From Ascaphus truei (taxonomy: Eukaryota; Chordata; Amphibia; Anura; Ascaphidae), in NCBI GenBank assembly GCA_036426205.1, contig CM071573.1, positions 76,480,159 to 76,544,158 of the forward strand: a stretch of DNA of 64,000 nt. The letters run 5' to 3'. Both the position numbers and the translations under genes were made by a program. This document shows, piece by piece, positions 24,333 through 35,650 of this stretch (position 1 is its first letter; every line of letters starts with the position of its first letter). The notes under the pieces are model-generated. The model saw only the letters and a program-made list of their open reading frames with translations, did not search any database and was not told the DNA's origin.

Positions 24333-26039
24333 TCAACGTGGTATCGTATTGCATATATATATATATGTAGTATCTGAGTCATAATTAGCTTACATTTATA
24401 TTCTGAGAATAAGGTTCCTTAGATATAGATTTACCATAACTGTCACAACTGCTAAATCCAAAAGGTGATACTTGCAAACTGAGCTAAAACAGCCTTTTAA
24501 TGGATTTGGGGGGGGGGGGGGTTAATGATTAGAGCCCACTGCACATGAATAATACTTCACATGCCTATTCCCTTAGTGTTTCATTATTATCTAGAAAAAT
24601 AATAAACGGGGGTCATAATGGACTTCAGAAATGAATAATGATGATAACCGGCAGCAATAGAACTTACATTAATGTTATCACATTGTTCCCTCCCAGGGGT
24701 GGAAATGTCTTCACTGTGAAGCTCATAGCTGACACTGGAACGGTCTATACTATCCTATCGTGTGTTTGAGATTGTGCACTTTCTGTATTTTTCCCTATAA
24801 CTTTGTAGTACAGTACACCATTTTTCTAGACTGACTATGTATTCACTCTTTATAGTTCCACTTAATAACAGACAAGAGCTTAAAGCACCAAAACATGTAA
24901 AATAGTATGTTTAAAAAATATATAATAAGTATTTTACTCAATCTGATGATTCGTGGATTACACCTTCAAAAACATTCTGTGGAGGGTTCAGGGGGCGTGC
25001 CTAAGAAGGTATTCCAAAAAGAATAAAAATGTATTAAATATGAGGCTATCATGGGATGACACCTATTATGTAGAACAACAAATACATATTTCTAACAGTT
25101 GCAATGAGACAGATGCAATAAGGCCAACCCCTTCATGTTTAGGAGGCAGCATTGGACAGATAACCATTTGTCTTGTTACATTCGACAAACTCAACAGAAC
25201 TTATTGATATGAATCACTTATTCCAAGTATTATGGGAATATAGTTATGAGGTATTTTATATATTAAGACATATATTAAAGAGTCAAAAAGAAGGGGTTTT
25301 TTTTCTTTCAAGTCGTAAAACTGTCAAGTTGATTGATGAAAGGGGTAGGCTTATGTTGTTCTCAAGGAAGGAAATTTACCATATAAAGCCCTACTTTTCC
25401 ATTATGAGTTAGAATTCAACAGAGGTATGTTTTTGGGTTCAGACAAGTGAATTTTCATCTGTTCTACGGTAGTGACCTCTCTGGGAAGAACATATAATAT
25501 GTGGTAATGTACAGTATAGGGAATGTTGCTGTGTTTATCCTTTTATTTTAAGAAACTCTGCATTTATTGTAACTGTATATTCTTGTACTAATAATTTTTC
25601 TGTAATCTAAACACTATATTTTTTAATATTAAAGCAAAACTTTAATAAGTAATATTTTGTGTTGTGATTGAACTGGTGCATGCTTTGTTGAGAGTATTTA
25701 CATTTTGGGACACATTTTGCTACAACAAATTTTTGCGTTTTAAGAGTATAGTTTTTCTATAACCATTGACACTGGCAGATACATATTTTGTCTGCATTTG
25801 ATGGTGGAAGCAAATAGATTAGATCACAACTGAGCAAGGGTAAATATGAACTCATTTGAAGTAATTTGCAGAGGTTAAAGTTGAGTTGGCTAGTTTAGCT
25901 GTGTGATTTAACCCTGGTTGCATGTACAGCCCACGTGCTCACAGGTGTGCTGTACGTGACATGTATTAAAAAAGTCATGTTTTTTTTTTTGTTTTTAATT
26001 CAACCAACGACATTTTTGCTGAGTTTTAATGCGGCAAAA
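24333..26039. other. Non-coding, nothing recognised
   Basis: AT-rich DNA with a poly-G run at about 24508-24520. Open frames at 24953-25207 and 25173-25412 are short and lack any recognisable motif. Confidence 0.4.
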
Positions 26040-26054
26040 CATGTTAAATCGTAA

Positions 26055-26405
26055 CGTTTTTTTTAAATCAGTTCTGTAATATTTGATACTACTTACTCTA
26101 TTTTTATTAGTAGTAGTAGTAATATTATTCAACTCTTAATTCCATTTTTATAAGTTTTAACACATCCTTTGATTTCTTAGCCCACCTCCCAAGCAGTATT
26201 AGATCTTTGCAACACTTTCACTTTTGTGATAATTTGTTGCCAATATTCCCAGCTGTTTGAGCTATAACCTAAACAATAGATAATGTTACTCTTGTAATAT
26301 AAGGATACACTGTAGCTGCTGAGTTACACTGACTGAAGCAGCCATTATGTGAGTCACACAATCAGGATTTTTTACAGATTTATAACAGGAGCACCAAACT
26401 ATTGC
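26055..26405 (+). repeat. Interspersed repeat R, uninterrupted copy
   Basis: Segments AAATCAGTTCTGTAATATTT, CAACTCTTAATTCCATTTTT, TTGTGATAATTTGTTGCCAA and GCTGCTGAGTTACACTGACT occur in the same order in the interrupted copy at 28232-31275. That makes this the empty-site reference for the insertions there. Origin unknown. Confidence 0.75.
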
Positions 26406-26813
26406 CAGCTTAGGTAAGAATGTACAATTATACAGTGTCATATGTTTTACATATTAAAATAAGACATTTAAAACCAGAGACAGAACATGAAACACAGACA
26501 GAGATCAGTGCACATCCAGTGAAACCTATACACGGTACAGTGCCAAAATATATATGTATAGATATCTATTAAATAAAATGGTCTTTTAGTTTAACATTTT
26601 GGCCAAAGTTTTGTAAGCCCCTGAGCCACTACACGGCAGACCACATCTCAATATGAGCTTGCAGGTGTCCTGAATGTTTTTTAAAATAAGAAAGGAAAGA
26701 AAAGGGGGGGGGGGGTATTGCTGCTTTAACACACCCTCAAGTCTGTATGTGAGAATATCTGAAACCTGTTCTTTACATTCTATTAACATTGGTACTGGTT
26801 TGAGGTGGATTGC

Positions 26814-27281
26814 GGGTATATTGTTCTTAAATGAGTTTATATGCATAACACTGGTGTAATGATACCAAACATTATTATTGCTATGCAGAGTGTGGAATGG
26901 TCCCTGCTGGCGTTTAGCCACTCCACCGCTTGAACTTCCACCACCACCTGCTTCTATGATATGGTACGTTTTAGGGTAGGGGTTACCTTTAAGAGGTTTA
27001 GTGGTTAATTTAAGGGGTTTTAGGGGTTAGGGTAGGGTAAAGGGTCTGAGTAATGTGCTAAGTTTTTTAGGGTAGGGGGTAGCGTTAGTATTAGGGCTTT
27101 TAGGGTAAGGGATAAGCTTAGTGACTTATCTTAGCGTTGAAACGCCGGGGCAGATTTGATTGCGGTGAAACGGCCGCGGCCAAGTGTCCTAGACCAGATG
27201 GGTATATTGTTCTTAAATGAGTTTATATGCATACCACTGGTAGATGATAACAAATATTGTTATTGTTATGCAGTGTGAAGA
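26814..27281 (+). repeat. 84-bp direct repeats flanking a G-rich element
   Basis: GGGTATATTGTTCTTAAATG and the following sequence at 26814-26898 recur at 27199-27281 with about 85 percent identity by eye. Between them is about 300 bp containing TTTTAGGGTAGGGG-type tracts and GTGAAACGGCCGCGGCC. Either a 385-bp tandem duplication or an insertion flanked by a long duplication. Confidence 0.7.
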
Positions 27282-28231
27282 ATGCACCTACTACATCCTT
27301 TCATCTCTTTTAAGTTGAATACAGATGATGTAAGTATTGTAGGCAGACAAACACAGGCAAGGCTATTCTAATGCTTAAGAAAATGTGATGGAGAATAATG
27401 ATACACATGATCAGTAGCATTAATACTGTATATGTGTGTATTAAGAAGATTACCCCTAATCGATCTTATTAATCTAGAAAAACAGCTATCTATCATATTA
27501 AACATAAAATGTCTCTATATTTTGTTCCACATTAAATGACTCACATTTCCAATATTCATTTCAGTGTCTCAAAAAACCCAGTCTGGGAATTTAAGACTTA
27601 GATTCTTATATTGAATCAAGTAAATGTTTAATTATTTCACAACTTGACACTGCTGTAAATATACTGTACTTAAGTAGTTATTGGGCCAGGCCGAGAGAGA
27701 CACAGTTTCTGCTTCAGTTTGCTTATTGGATAAGACAGGATTATACAAGCCATATTTGTTAGTTCCAGCACTTGGGACTGCTGCTGAATTCTGTGGTAAT
27801 TAGAAATGCACAACAAAGTTAAAAAAAGAACGTCTTAAATCTCTCAATGCTATGTTTGCATGCTTTGTAATTCCCACTTAATTATATTTCATTATCTGTG
27901 TTTTTAAAAGGTCGGCTTGCGCAGAAAAAGACACAAACAAATTGAAGGTTTGCTGCAGCAATCTACAAAAGAGCGAAATAAGAAAATTACAGTTCTCTCA
28001 GCGCAGAATAAAACACGGGAACAAAAAACAAGCTGCAGGTGAAGCATTTATTCCATTATAAGTTTCTATAGGACAAATCATATTAGGGCTGAGGGGATAA
28101 CACCGATATTTGAACATTATTTACATTTGAACAAATGACAACAAATCAAAACCATCCCAGTGGTTAAGATTTGACTATAGCGTGTCCCAGGATCAATACA
28201 TTCAATATCCTACGTGTGTTTTAATTTTTTT
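27282..28231. other. Non-coding, one exon-like stretch not called
   Basis: Mostly unique AT-rich DNA. A 43-codon open stretch at 27908-28041 follows TGTTTTTAAAAG, but its Lys/Arg/Gln-rich translation has no family I recognise, so it is left uncalled. Confidence 0.35.
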
Positions 28232-28696
28232 TAATAAATCAGTTCTGTAGTATTAAATATAATAGGCTAAAGCAGTAGAATTCCGGGCATTATTGAAATC
28301 CCTGCTCTCTGATTGGTTAAAATTCCGGGCATTATTCATTCAGTAATGCCCGGAATTTTTGCAGCTTGCAATGTGTTTATTTCCATTGTGTTTATTTCTA
28401 GCCAATCAGCTTTCAGAACAGCTCTGAGACAGGGCAGAGGATTGGTCAGGAGGCAGGAACAGCTCTGAGAGGGCTGGGGATTGGTCAGGAAGTAACAGCC
28501 AGGCAGTGACTCCTCCCCCTCCCTCCATGAACAGAGCTGACCAATTCAGTTGAATTGGGGAGGGAGAGAGTGTTTGTGTAGCTGCAAAGTAAGTAAGTGG
28601 CTGTCTGCAGTATGTTTGTGGCTGCAGTTTCTGTCTGTCTAGTGTTTATGTCTGTGTGTGGCAGCAGCAGCAGCAGCAGTGTTTATGGGCGTAGCA

Positions 28697-28698
<2 letters not shown>

Positions 28699-28764
<66 letters not shown>

Positions 28765-28854
28765 GTGTGCTGTTGTGTTGTATGTGTGTGTAGCAGCAGC
28801 AGCAGAGTTTGTGTCTAGTAGCAGTGTATGTGTGTATGTATATATAGAGAGCTG

Positions 28855-28922
<68 letters not shown>
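28699..28922 (+). repeat. GT microsatellite blocks (left)
   Basis: Two long GT runs (28699-28788 and 28852-28922) separated by GCAGCAGCAGCAG and TAGAGAGCTGC units. Confidence 0.95.
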
Positions 28923-28923
<1 letters not shown>

Positions 28924-28943
28924 ATAGAGCTCCAGTGTGTGTG

Positions 28944-29712
28944 CAGGGCCGCCAACAGAAATCGTGGGGCCCGGGACAAACATTTTAAGCAGGCCCCCCC
29001 TGTGTTGGCGGTATTGCCCGCCACCCCACCCCCCGCCCCATTTCACACCTCACGAGCCCCCTCTCTTTCCCCCCCCTCCCAATGTATTTCTCTCCTCCCT
29101 TCGTCTCATCACCCTTTCTCACTCTCCCGCCTCGCATGTATTTCTCTCCCCTGCTTCTCAATCTTACTCGCCCCTTTTGCTCACTCACCCCCTCTCCTCT
29201 CAATTACCCCATGCTCACTCATTCCGCCCCCAAACACAATTCCCCCCACAAGATATATACCAAAAAACTTCCCACCCCCAAATACTTTTAAAAAAAAAAC
29301 CCCACCCCCAACCACCCCCAAGTATATACAACCTCCCCCCCCCCCCCAATGCATACAAAAACCCCACCCACCCAAAATACTGGGACAGCACAGTGGGGAG
29401 GGGGGGTAGCGTGACGGCGGCGTGGGGAGGGGGGGGAAGGGAGGAGCTTGCAGTGCTGCAAGGGGCCCGGCGGCTGGTAACAGCAGTTGCTGCCGGCCCC
29501 GCTGCACCTGTCACCCAATGCTGCTCCCGTGCGCCGCCGGGCCTCCCTCTCACGCCGGCGCGCCGGAAGCCTTAACCCACCCTATTTCCGGCGCTGCCAA
29601 CAGTGAGACCCGGCGCCGCAGAGGTTTTTGTTTTTTAATTAACTGGTGCCCGGCCTGACCCATGGGGCCCGGGACGCCAGTGCCCTTTGTCCCCCGCTGT
29701 TGGTGGCCCTGT
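28944..29712. mobile_element. hAT-like non-autonomous element inserted in GT array
   Basis: Starts CAGGGCCGCCAACAG and ends CTGTTGGTGGCCCTG, a 15-bp inverted repeat with one mismatch, followed inside by GGGGCCCGGGAC on both sides. GTGTGTG-type sequence abuts each end, so the 8-bp duplication cannot be read uniquely. The interior is C-rich and then CpG-rich (29395-29600). A related, larger, oppositely oriented element is at 46528-49291. Confidence 0.8.
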
Positions 29713-29766
29713 GTGTGTGTGTGTGTGTGTGGGGTGTGTGTGTTTGTGTGTGTGTGTGTGTAGAGC

Positions 29767-29807
<41 letters not shown>

Positions 29808-29838
29808 GAGCTGAAGTGTGTGTGTGTAGAGCTGCAGG

Positions 29839-29873
<35 letters not shown>

Positions 29874-29897
29874 GAGCTAAGTGTGTGTGTAAGCTGC

Positions 29898-29937
<40 letters not shown>

Positions 29938-29955
29938 GAGCTGAGTGTGTGTGTG

Positions 29956-30028
<73 letters not shown>

Positions 30029-30102
30029 TGTGTGTGTGTGTTTGTGTGGTGTTATAGTTGAAGTGTGTGTAGAGTGCGTGTGTGTGTGTGTGTGTGTGTG
30101 TG

Positions 30103-30153
<51 letters not shown>

Positions 30154-30170
30154 GTGTGTGTGTTACACAG
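29713..30170 (+). repeat. GT minisatellite with TAGAGCTGCAG spacers
   Basis: About 450 bp of GT runs interrupted at intervals by TATAGAGCTGAAGT or TAGAGCTGCAG, which is the same spacer seen left of the hAT element at 28845-28935. The array therefore predates the insertion. Open frames of Cys/Val or Thr/His repeats are artefacts. Confidence 0.9.
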
Positions 30171-30499
30171 TAGGGCGGCACGATGTGGATATAAATAGCT
30201 GCAGTGTAAGCTAGATAGAGGTGGTTTAATGTATTTACTATTTTATTTTAATAAAAAAATCTATATAACTATACAAAAGTGTCTATTATTTATTAAGTAA
30301 GCCTACATTTAGCCTATGATAGTAATAATCCCCTCAGAACAGGGCATTACTCGCCAATAATGCCCAGCCTGGGTTAAAGTCCCTCGGCTTCGCCACGGGT
30401 CTTCAACTCTTCCAGCCAGGGCATTATTGGCCAGTAATGCCCTGTTCTTCTGGGATTATTACTTAAATATTGCATTTAAAAAAAAAATCAACTCTTAAT

Positions 30500-30923
30500 T
30501 AGGGATGGGCGATTTTTCTTAGTAGATTTGGATCCGCCTCGGATCCGCCGATTTCATTGGACCACAGATTTGTCTCAAAAGGCCCAATCGGTAGTTTTTG
30601 ATTTTTATTTTGGTGAGCAATCCAGAATCCATGGCTGGATTGTTAAAAATCGAGATACGGATTAATCCGCGTGTGTGTGGAGGGGTCTCTCTCTCTGCAG
30701 TTTAATCCATGTGTGGATTTTTAACAATCCGCCCACAGATTATAGAATCCACAGATCGGATTCTTAAAATTTCCCCATCACACACGCATCCAATGGTGGA
30801 TTTATCCGGTTTGCTTTTTTAGTACCCAATCCACAGATGGATTTTAGGGGAGATGGACGGATTTGGTTAAAACAGTCCATGGAATTCCGGGGGACGGATT
30901 TGGACTGTTTCTACCCATCTCTA
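30500..30923. mobile_element. hAT-like MITE (TAGGGATGGG ends) with perfect TSD
   Basis: Ends TAGGGATGGGCGA and CTACCCATCTCTA form an imperfect inverted repeat. An exact 8-bp repeat CTCTTAAT flanks it (30492-30499 and 30924-30931). The interior carries repeated GGATCCGCC and GGATTTTTAACAATCC-type units. It interrupts repeat R. Confidence 0.85.
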
Positions 30924-31554
30924 CTCTTAATTCCATTTGTAATAAGTTTTAATATATTAAGCATATTTAGCTTTCTATGGTAGGTTTTAACCACATCCCC
31001 AGAAGTGCAAGATCTTTATAACACGTTTCTGTTTGTGATAATTTGCTGCCAATGTTGCCAGCAAGAGACTGTGTCTGAGCTGCAAACTGTTACCATGGAG
31101 AATGTTACTTTAGGATACATTGTAGCTGCTGAGTTACACTGACTGAAGGATTGATTGAAACTGAAAGGCAACCATTACATGAACCCTGGGAAGCAGGATC
31201 TTTGCTGACCGATTACGGTAGAATGAATCGATCGGCAGCGTAGGTAATTCGTTTTCATTAAAGGGAATCAGATGCTGCATATATTAAAACAAATATATAT
31301 ATATATATATATATATTTTTATAACATTTTGCGAGTAATGCCTCTTTAAGTCATTTTGACACTGAGAAACTGAAGCACAATCTGGATTGATCTCCTGTGT
31401 AGAACCGTGGTAATTTCTCTGTCTCAGCAGTAACCTTCTCAAAATCTGCGACTTTTTGCTAAAATGTCACCCGGAGACAAAAGTGCCCCTGTCTCTCTCC
31501 CCAAGACATGTTCAAATACGAATGAGTTACATCAGCAAAAATATGCAACTAATA

Positions 31555-32830
31555 TATGCATACAGATGTAGCCGTCTTAACTGTTCCTTTTCTGAAGTAT
31601 GGTGTGGAGCAGTGTGTCAACATTATCATTGAATCCTATGGAAACCTTGATGTTTTGATGTATTCCTGGGTATGGGCGGATTTTCCACCAAAATCCAAAT
31701 CTGCCTCAGATTGGCAAATTTCTTTAATCCGCAGAAATCAGAGGATCAGTCTCAATAAGGCAGATCTTTTTTTTCTTTTCTTATTATCACTGGTGACAGC
31801 CATCAGCTGGTTTTGATCACACTGCTAGAGCTGCTGTCTTGAATAACAGACGGTTTGTGGGTTCTAATCCTGTCTAGGGATATTATAAATCTACCCTATA
31901 CACACTGATTTATGATCATTTGAGATAATTAATGTATGTGATGTGGGTTGTTTTCTGTATCCCAGTACTGTTATGCTAAGATTGCATGGATATTGAAGCG
32001 CTATTCATGGTGATGAACCTTGATTATGTCACAGGAAATATATAAATTGTATGGTATATTTATCTACCATATACACTTTCACTCCATATTAGGATACTCC
32101 GTGGGTTGAGAGGTGCCAAAGTAGATTAACATATTAGATGTTATAGGAAGACATACATATTAATGTGGTTACAAGTCTCCCAGACTGTATGATTATTTTC
32201 TACTTCACTCCAACAGGGATTCTTTTAAACAATACACACTGTAAATAATTGCACAAAGTCACAATTTAAGGATGTAATAAAGTTTTATGGTTTTTATTTT
32301 TAATCTGGGTAGCTGATCTGGTCATTATGAGTAGTCATTTGTGAAGCAAGTGAAACTGGTGAGACAATTTGTCCAAAGATACCTATTAACATAGAGTGCA
32401 ATTCAGTAGATGATTCTTTGATTGGATCTTCTTTGATCTTACTTTTTGGTATTCTAATCCTGTCTGGTCTGACACCAGTACACCATTCAAGTCACTACTG
32501 GTCTTAGACTTGTCAACTCAATATAGTTCTTATGGAAACCCTTTTACGAAGTGTGAGACGTGACTCATTTAAATATACTTTGCATAACCCTTAGCATATC
32601 TCCCAGGGTACCTCAGGTGTGCTCCTTTTTCGGCAAAGGCATCTCTCCCTACATTATTTATAGGGAGGTTTGAGGAGATATATGTACAACAACTAAATTT
32701 AATGCCTCAGACTTTTTAGTACCTAATCTGTAGGCAGACGTTGGTGTTCAGATCGAATTCAGACCGGTTCAACCATCACTTCTGGGTATGTTGAGGCATA
32801 TGGAGGAACCCTGAAGCCTGCTACACTCAT
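31555..32830. repeat. MITE W (AGATGTAG ends), split copy
   Basis: ATACAGATGTAGCCGTCTTAA at the left and, after the insertion at 31675-32782, GTTGAGGCATATGGAGGAAC with a decayed CTACACTCATAC end. The intact relative is at 50826-50998, which reads AGATGTAGCTGTCTTAA to ACTACATCTGTAT. Confidence 0.65.
31675..32782. mobile_element. Insertion flanked by TGGGTATG duplication
   Basis: An exact 8-bp repeat TGGGTATG lies at 31667-31674 and 32783-32790, and MITE W continues across it. The right end AACCGGTTCAACCATCAC-like sequence (complement GTGATGGTTGAACC) resembles the TAGTGATGGGCGAA ends of the family at 30500, and the left end starts GGCGGATTTTCC. About 1.1 kb, no transposase seen. A GGTTCTAATCC at 31862 resembles a tRNA B-box, but no convincing A-box accompanies it. 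Confidence 0.55.
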
Positions 32831-32925
32831 ACATGAAAAAATATCCTAATTAATGTGTGTATAATGATTATTTAAATTTACAATGGAATACATAGAAGAC
32901 TATGGAGTCTCTCCTTTCAGTCTCT

Positions 32926-33064
32926 ATAGGGTTTATTCATTAAAGTGCAATAGCACTGATCCGGCACTATTATACAGAAACTCCCATTTAAAGCATTAGA
33001 TGTTTCAGTTCGGTAGATCCCAATTGACAATATCGCACCACTTTAATGAATAATCCCCTATATC
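32926..33064. mobile_element. Short MITE with TTCATTAAAGTG ends
   Basis: Inverted ends TATAGGGTTTATTCATTAAA and its near-complement ending at 33062 enclose about 90 bp. No coding capacity; flanks TA or CTCTATA-like on both sides. Confidence 0.55.
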
Positions 33065-33354
33065 TCTCTCCCTTATTAATGCAAAATTGCATTAAGTATC
33101 GGATAGACCCTCCGGGTGATTATTTGTGAATGGGACCAGTTTACGTAACTATCAACGTCAACAAAGTTACCCACATCTCTACTCCTTAGATCGTGTGCAG
33201 ATTACTGTACCACCTTACAACAGATCCTAAATGCCTGTATTTACAAGTACAAGTACCTTTATTTGGAGTTGTGACTTATGCTTGTGTTCTCAGGAAGGAC
33301 GCTGATAATTACAAATGTTGCTGTCGTTATGTAAAAAGTGTAGATGTACCCAAT

Positions 33355-33538
33355 GTTTCCACTTACCCTTCTTTATAGATTGTAAGCCCCTTGGGGCAGG
33401 ACCATCTTTAGCTACTGTAACAATGTATGTTAATGTTCGTTATTTTATTGGGGTTTTTTTTGTCCCCACAACTCTATTGTACAACACTACGGAACATGTT
33501 GGTGAGTTATAAATAAATAATAATAATAATAATAATAG
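33355..33538 (+). repeat. L2 3'-end fragment
   Basis: AGATTGTAAGCCCCTTGGGG and CAGGACCATCTTTAGC, ending TTATAAATAAATAATAATAA, match the 3' tail of the L2 at 22285-22450 and the copy at 60628. It ends in an AAT array, as LINE tails do. Confidence 0.65.
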
Positions 33539-33802
33539 CTGATCATGAATACATGTGGTTTACAATCTAACACAACATTTCTGCAATAAAGCACACATTA
33601 AAGCACTTGGACTTTGGCATAAGCATAGCGGTTTTTAATACTGTAAGTGCCTTTTAAAAACAGGGAACTGGTTAGATTTGCATAGTAACATTTCCATTAA
33701 TGTTCACATTTGGCATATGTTGATCTCAGTCATCACCAGATATTAAAAAAGTTATGGTGGTAAAAAGAAGGGACAAGAACCCTCCACAGTACAGCGTAAA
33801 GT

Positions 33803-33928
33803 AAAGTGACACCCTCTGCTCATTTGCATGTCATTACCCAGAACCCCTGGCTGCAGTGGAAACACTATAGGCTAAGAGATAATGGGGAAAGACAGGGATG
33901 CAGACCTGCCTGAGACATGCAAAAAACA
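33803..33928 (-). repeat. Octamer-ended interspersed repeat (minus copy)
   Basis: TGCTCATTTGCATGTCATTA at the left and TGAGACATGCAAAAAAC at the right. On the minus strand the order matches 17258-17382, with GGTCTGCATCCCTGTCTTTC and GGGTTCTGGGTAATGACATG. Confidence 0.75.
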
Positions 33929-33958
33929 TTAATTGTAGGTTTGCTCAGACTGCATGTT

Positions 33959-34879
33959 ACTGATGCAGCGGCCGTTATTCGAACACTTCACGCGTCATGT
34001 ACATCGGAATCCCGATTTGAAACCGCGGGATGAATTCCAGCCTCCCCGCACTAAGATGCGAGCGCGGCGAGTGCAGAAAAACGAATTTTAGTGTTCTGGC
34101 TATTAAACACATGAAATTGACACAGTAGCAGAGTAGCAGAGTAGCACAGTAGCACAGTGACACAGTAGCACAGTGACACAGTGACACAGTAGCACAGTAG
34201 CACAGTGACACAGTAGCACAGTGACACAGTAGCACAGTGACACAGTGACACAGTAGCAGAGTAGCACAGTGACACAGCAGCAGAGTAGCACAGTGACACA
34301 GTAGCAGAGTAGCACAGTGACACAGTAGCAGAGTAGCACAGTGACACAGTGACACAGCAGCAGAGTAGCACAGTGACACAGTAGCTGAGTAGCACAGTGA
34401 CACAGTAGCAGAGTAGCACAGTGACACAGCAGCAGAGTAGCACAGTGACACAGTAGCAGAGTAGCACAGTGACACAGTAGCAGAGTAGCACAGTGACACA
34501 GTGACACAGCAGCAGAGTAGCACAGTGACACAGCAGCAGAGTAGCACAGTGACACAGTAGCAGAGTAGCACAGTGACACAGTAGCACAGTAGCACAGTGA
34601 CACAGTAGCACAGTGACACAGTAGCACAGTGACACAGTAGCACAGTAGCACAGTGACACAGCAGCAGAGTAGCACAGTGACACAGTAGCACAGTACTGAA
34701 CACATTACAATTCATCCATTTTATTGCAAACGAAGAAACAGAATCCATGAAATTCAAACAAAACATCCGCGATAAGCGCGGGTGCCTGGGGCGATTGGCC
34801 GCGTTCATGCTGCGTGGGGAACAGCAGAGAACTCAAAATCGGCGCCGTGATGTGTTCGAATAACGGCCGCTGCATCAGT
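33959..34879. mobile_element. DNA transposon with perfect 28-bp TIRs and minisatellite interior
   Basis: ACTGATGCAGCGGCCGTTAT and the next 8 bp at 33959-33986 are matched exactly by the complement at 34852-34879. TA lies immediately outside CTGATG...CATCAG on both sides, compatible with a TA duplication, though this is not decisive. The interior left part is CpG-rich; the centre is the 8-bp minisatellite at 34120-34695. No transposase is present. Confidence 0.8.
34120..34695. repeat. 8-bp minisatellite (CACAGTAG/CACAGTGA/CAGAGTAG)
   Basis: About 70 units of three 8-bp variants arranged in recurring 24- and 32-bp blocks. Because 8 and 24 are free of stop codons in this composition, three minus-strand frames stay open for 200-277 codons as Leu/Cys/Ser/Tyr repeats. 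These are not genes: they start outside any promoter context, and the same peptide pattern appears in every frame. Confidence 0.95.
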
Positions 34880-35563
34880 ACATAGCCAATAGTCAAATTA
34901 AATGTGCAGGTATGCACATATATGCATTAATGAATGTATGTACATTTCACTAGCATGTATAGAAATACCTTTTAACATTAACAAGAAATATTGCTTGTTA
35001 ATAGCTATTGTGTTTGAGGTGAAGTCCCCCTAGATGTGTAGTCACCATTCCTAGGAAATTAAGGGCTAGATTTCCTAATGTGCAAAAGACAAATCATGGA
35101 CAGACATGAAACAGAATAACTATTCCCTTTCTTTAAAGGGTCTAAGACCTTAGGCAACACCAGCCCCCAACCCCCACAAAGAAAACAATGGTGACTCATT
35201 TCAAATAAATGATGCCTGAAATAGCATTCCCTGATTCAGCTACCACAGTAAATCACACTTTCACAATCATTCCAGCTGTAGAAAATTGACACATTTCATA
35301 TGGCAAAAAACATATGCTACTCATGTAACACTGTTTTATAATAATGTTTACTCACTATTGGAAAGACTCATAAATTTGCATTTATTGTGCCAAACAGAGA
35401 CAAATAATTCAAGGGAATTAATATTTATATACATATGTGCTCACGGATACATGTTCCCATCATGCATACAAGTGCTACGCCGGAAAAGGATTAATATCAG
35501 TTCAGACATAAACTCACCACAATGTGATAGAAGACATCAGCGGTACTATTTGTCTAGCTAGAG
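34880..35563. other. Non-coding, nothing recognised
   Basis: AT-rich unique-looking DNA. The frame at 35286-35561 has no recognisable motif. Confidence 0.4.
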
Positions 35564-35650
35564 CAGGGTTGGCCAACTCCATTCCGGAAGCGCCACCAAT
35601 AGGTCAGGTTTCCAGGATATCCCTGCTTCAGCACAGTTGGCTCAATCAGT

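Larger units (their letters stand above)
28261..30472. mobile_element. Insertion with GGGCATTATT ends, flanked by TTAAATAT
   Basis: An exact 8-bp direct repeat TTAAATAT flanks it (28253-28260 and 30473-30480). Near both ends are copies of GGGCATTATTG and hairpins: AATTCCGGGCATTATT with its complement at 28320-28360, and GGGCATTACTCGCCAATAA with its complement at 30343-30445. The interior is filled with GT arrays and a hAT-like element (28944-29712). No transposase is visible, so the superfamily is open; 8 bp suggests hAT, while a TTAA reading would suggest piggyBac or Kolobok. Confidence 0.5.
28232..31275 (+). repeat. Interspersed repeat R, copy split by two insertions
   Basis: The family of 26055-26405 is present as AAATCAGTTCTGTAGTATTA before 28261, CAACTCTTAAT before 30500, and from 30932 through TTGTGATAATTTGCTGCC to about 31275. 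The intervening 28261-30472 and 30500-30923 are insertions, each with a direct repeat at its edges. Confidence 0.7.

Noticed and set aside
26960..27120. Telomere-like TTAGGG repeats suggesting an interstitial telomere
   Set aside because: Units are irregular (TTTTAGGGTAGGGG, GTTAGTATTAGGG) and embedded in a dispersed element; no run of tandem TTAGGG is present.
27908..28041. Possible internal or terminal exon after TGTTTTTAAAAG
   Set aside because: 43 codons of Lys/Arg/Gln-rich sequence without a recognisable family; the acceptor is weak and no partner exon is visible.
28597..30181. Several overlapping frames of 70-212 codons on both strands (VCVCVC, THTHTH)
   Set aside because: They are translations of GT/CA dinucleotide runs, open in all frames by composition, with no start context or conserved domain.
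31790..31890. tRNA-derived SINE, from a GGTTCTAATCC B-box-like site
   Set aside because: No matching A-box at the required spacing, no cloverleaf and no A-rich or T-rich tail.
34120..34695. CRISPR-like regular spacing
   Set aside because: Units are contiguous 8-mers without unique spacers, and the surrounding DNA is eukaryotic.
33975..34808. 277-, 210- and 200-codon minus-strand frames rich in Leu/Cys/Ser/Tyr
   Set aside because: All three derive from the same 8-bp minisatellite; identical peptide motifs appear in every frame, which is diagnostic of a repeat and not of a protein.
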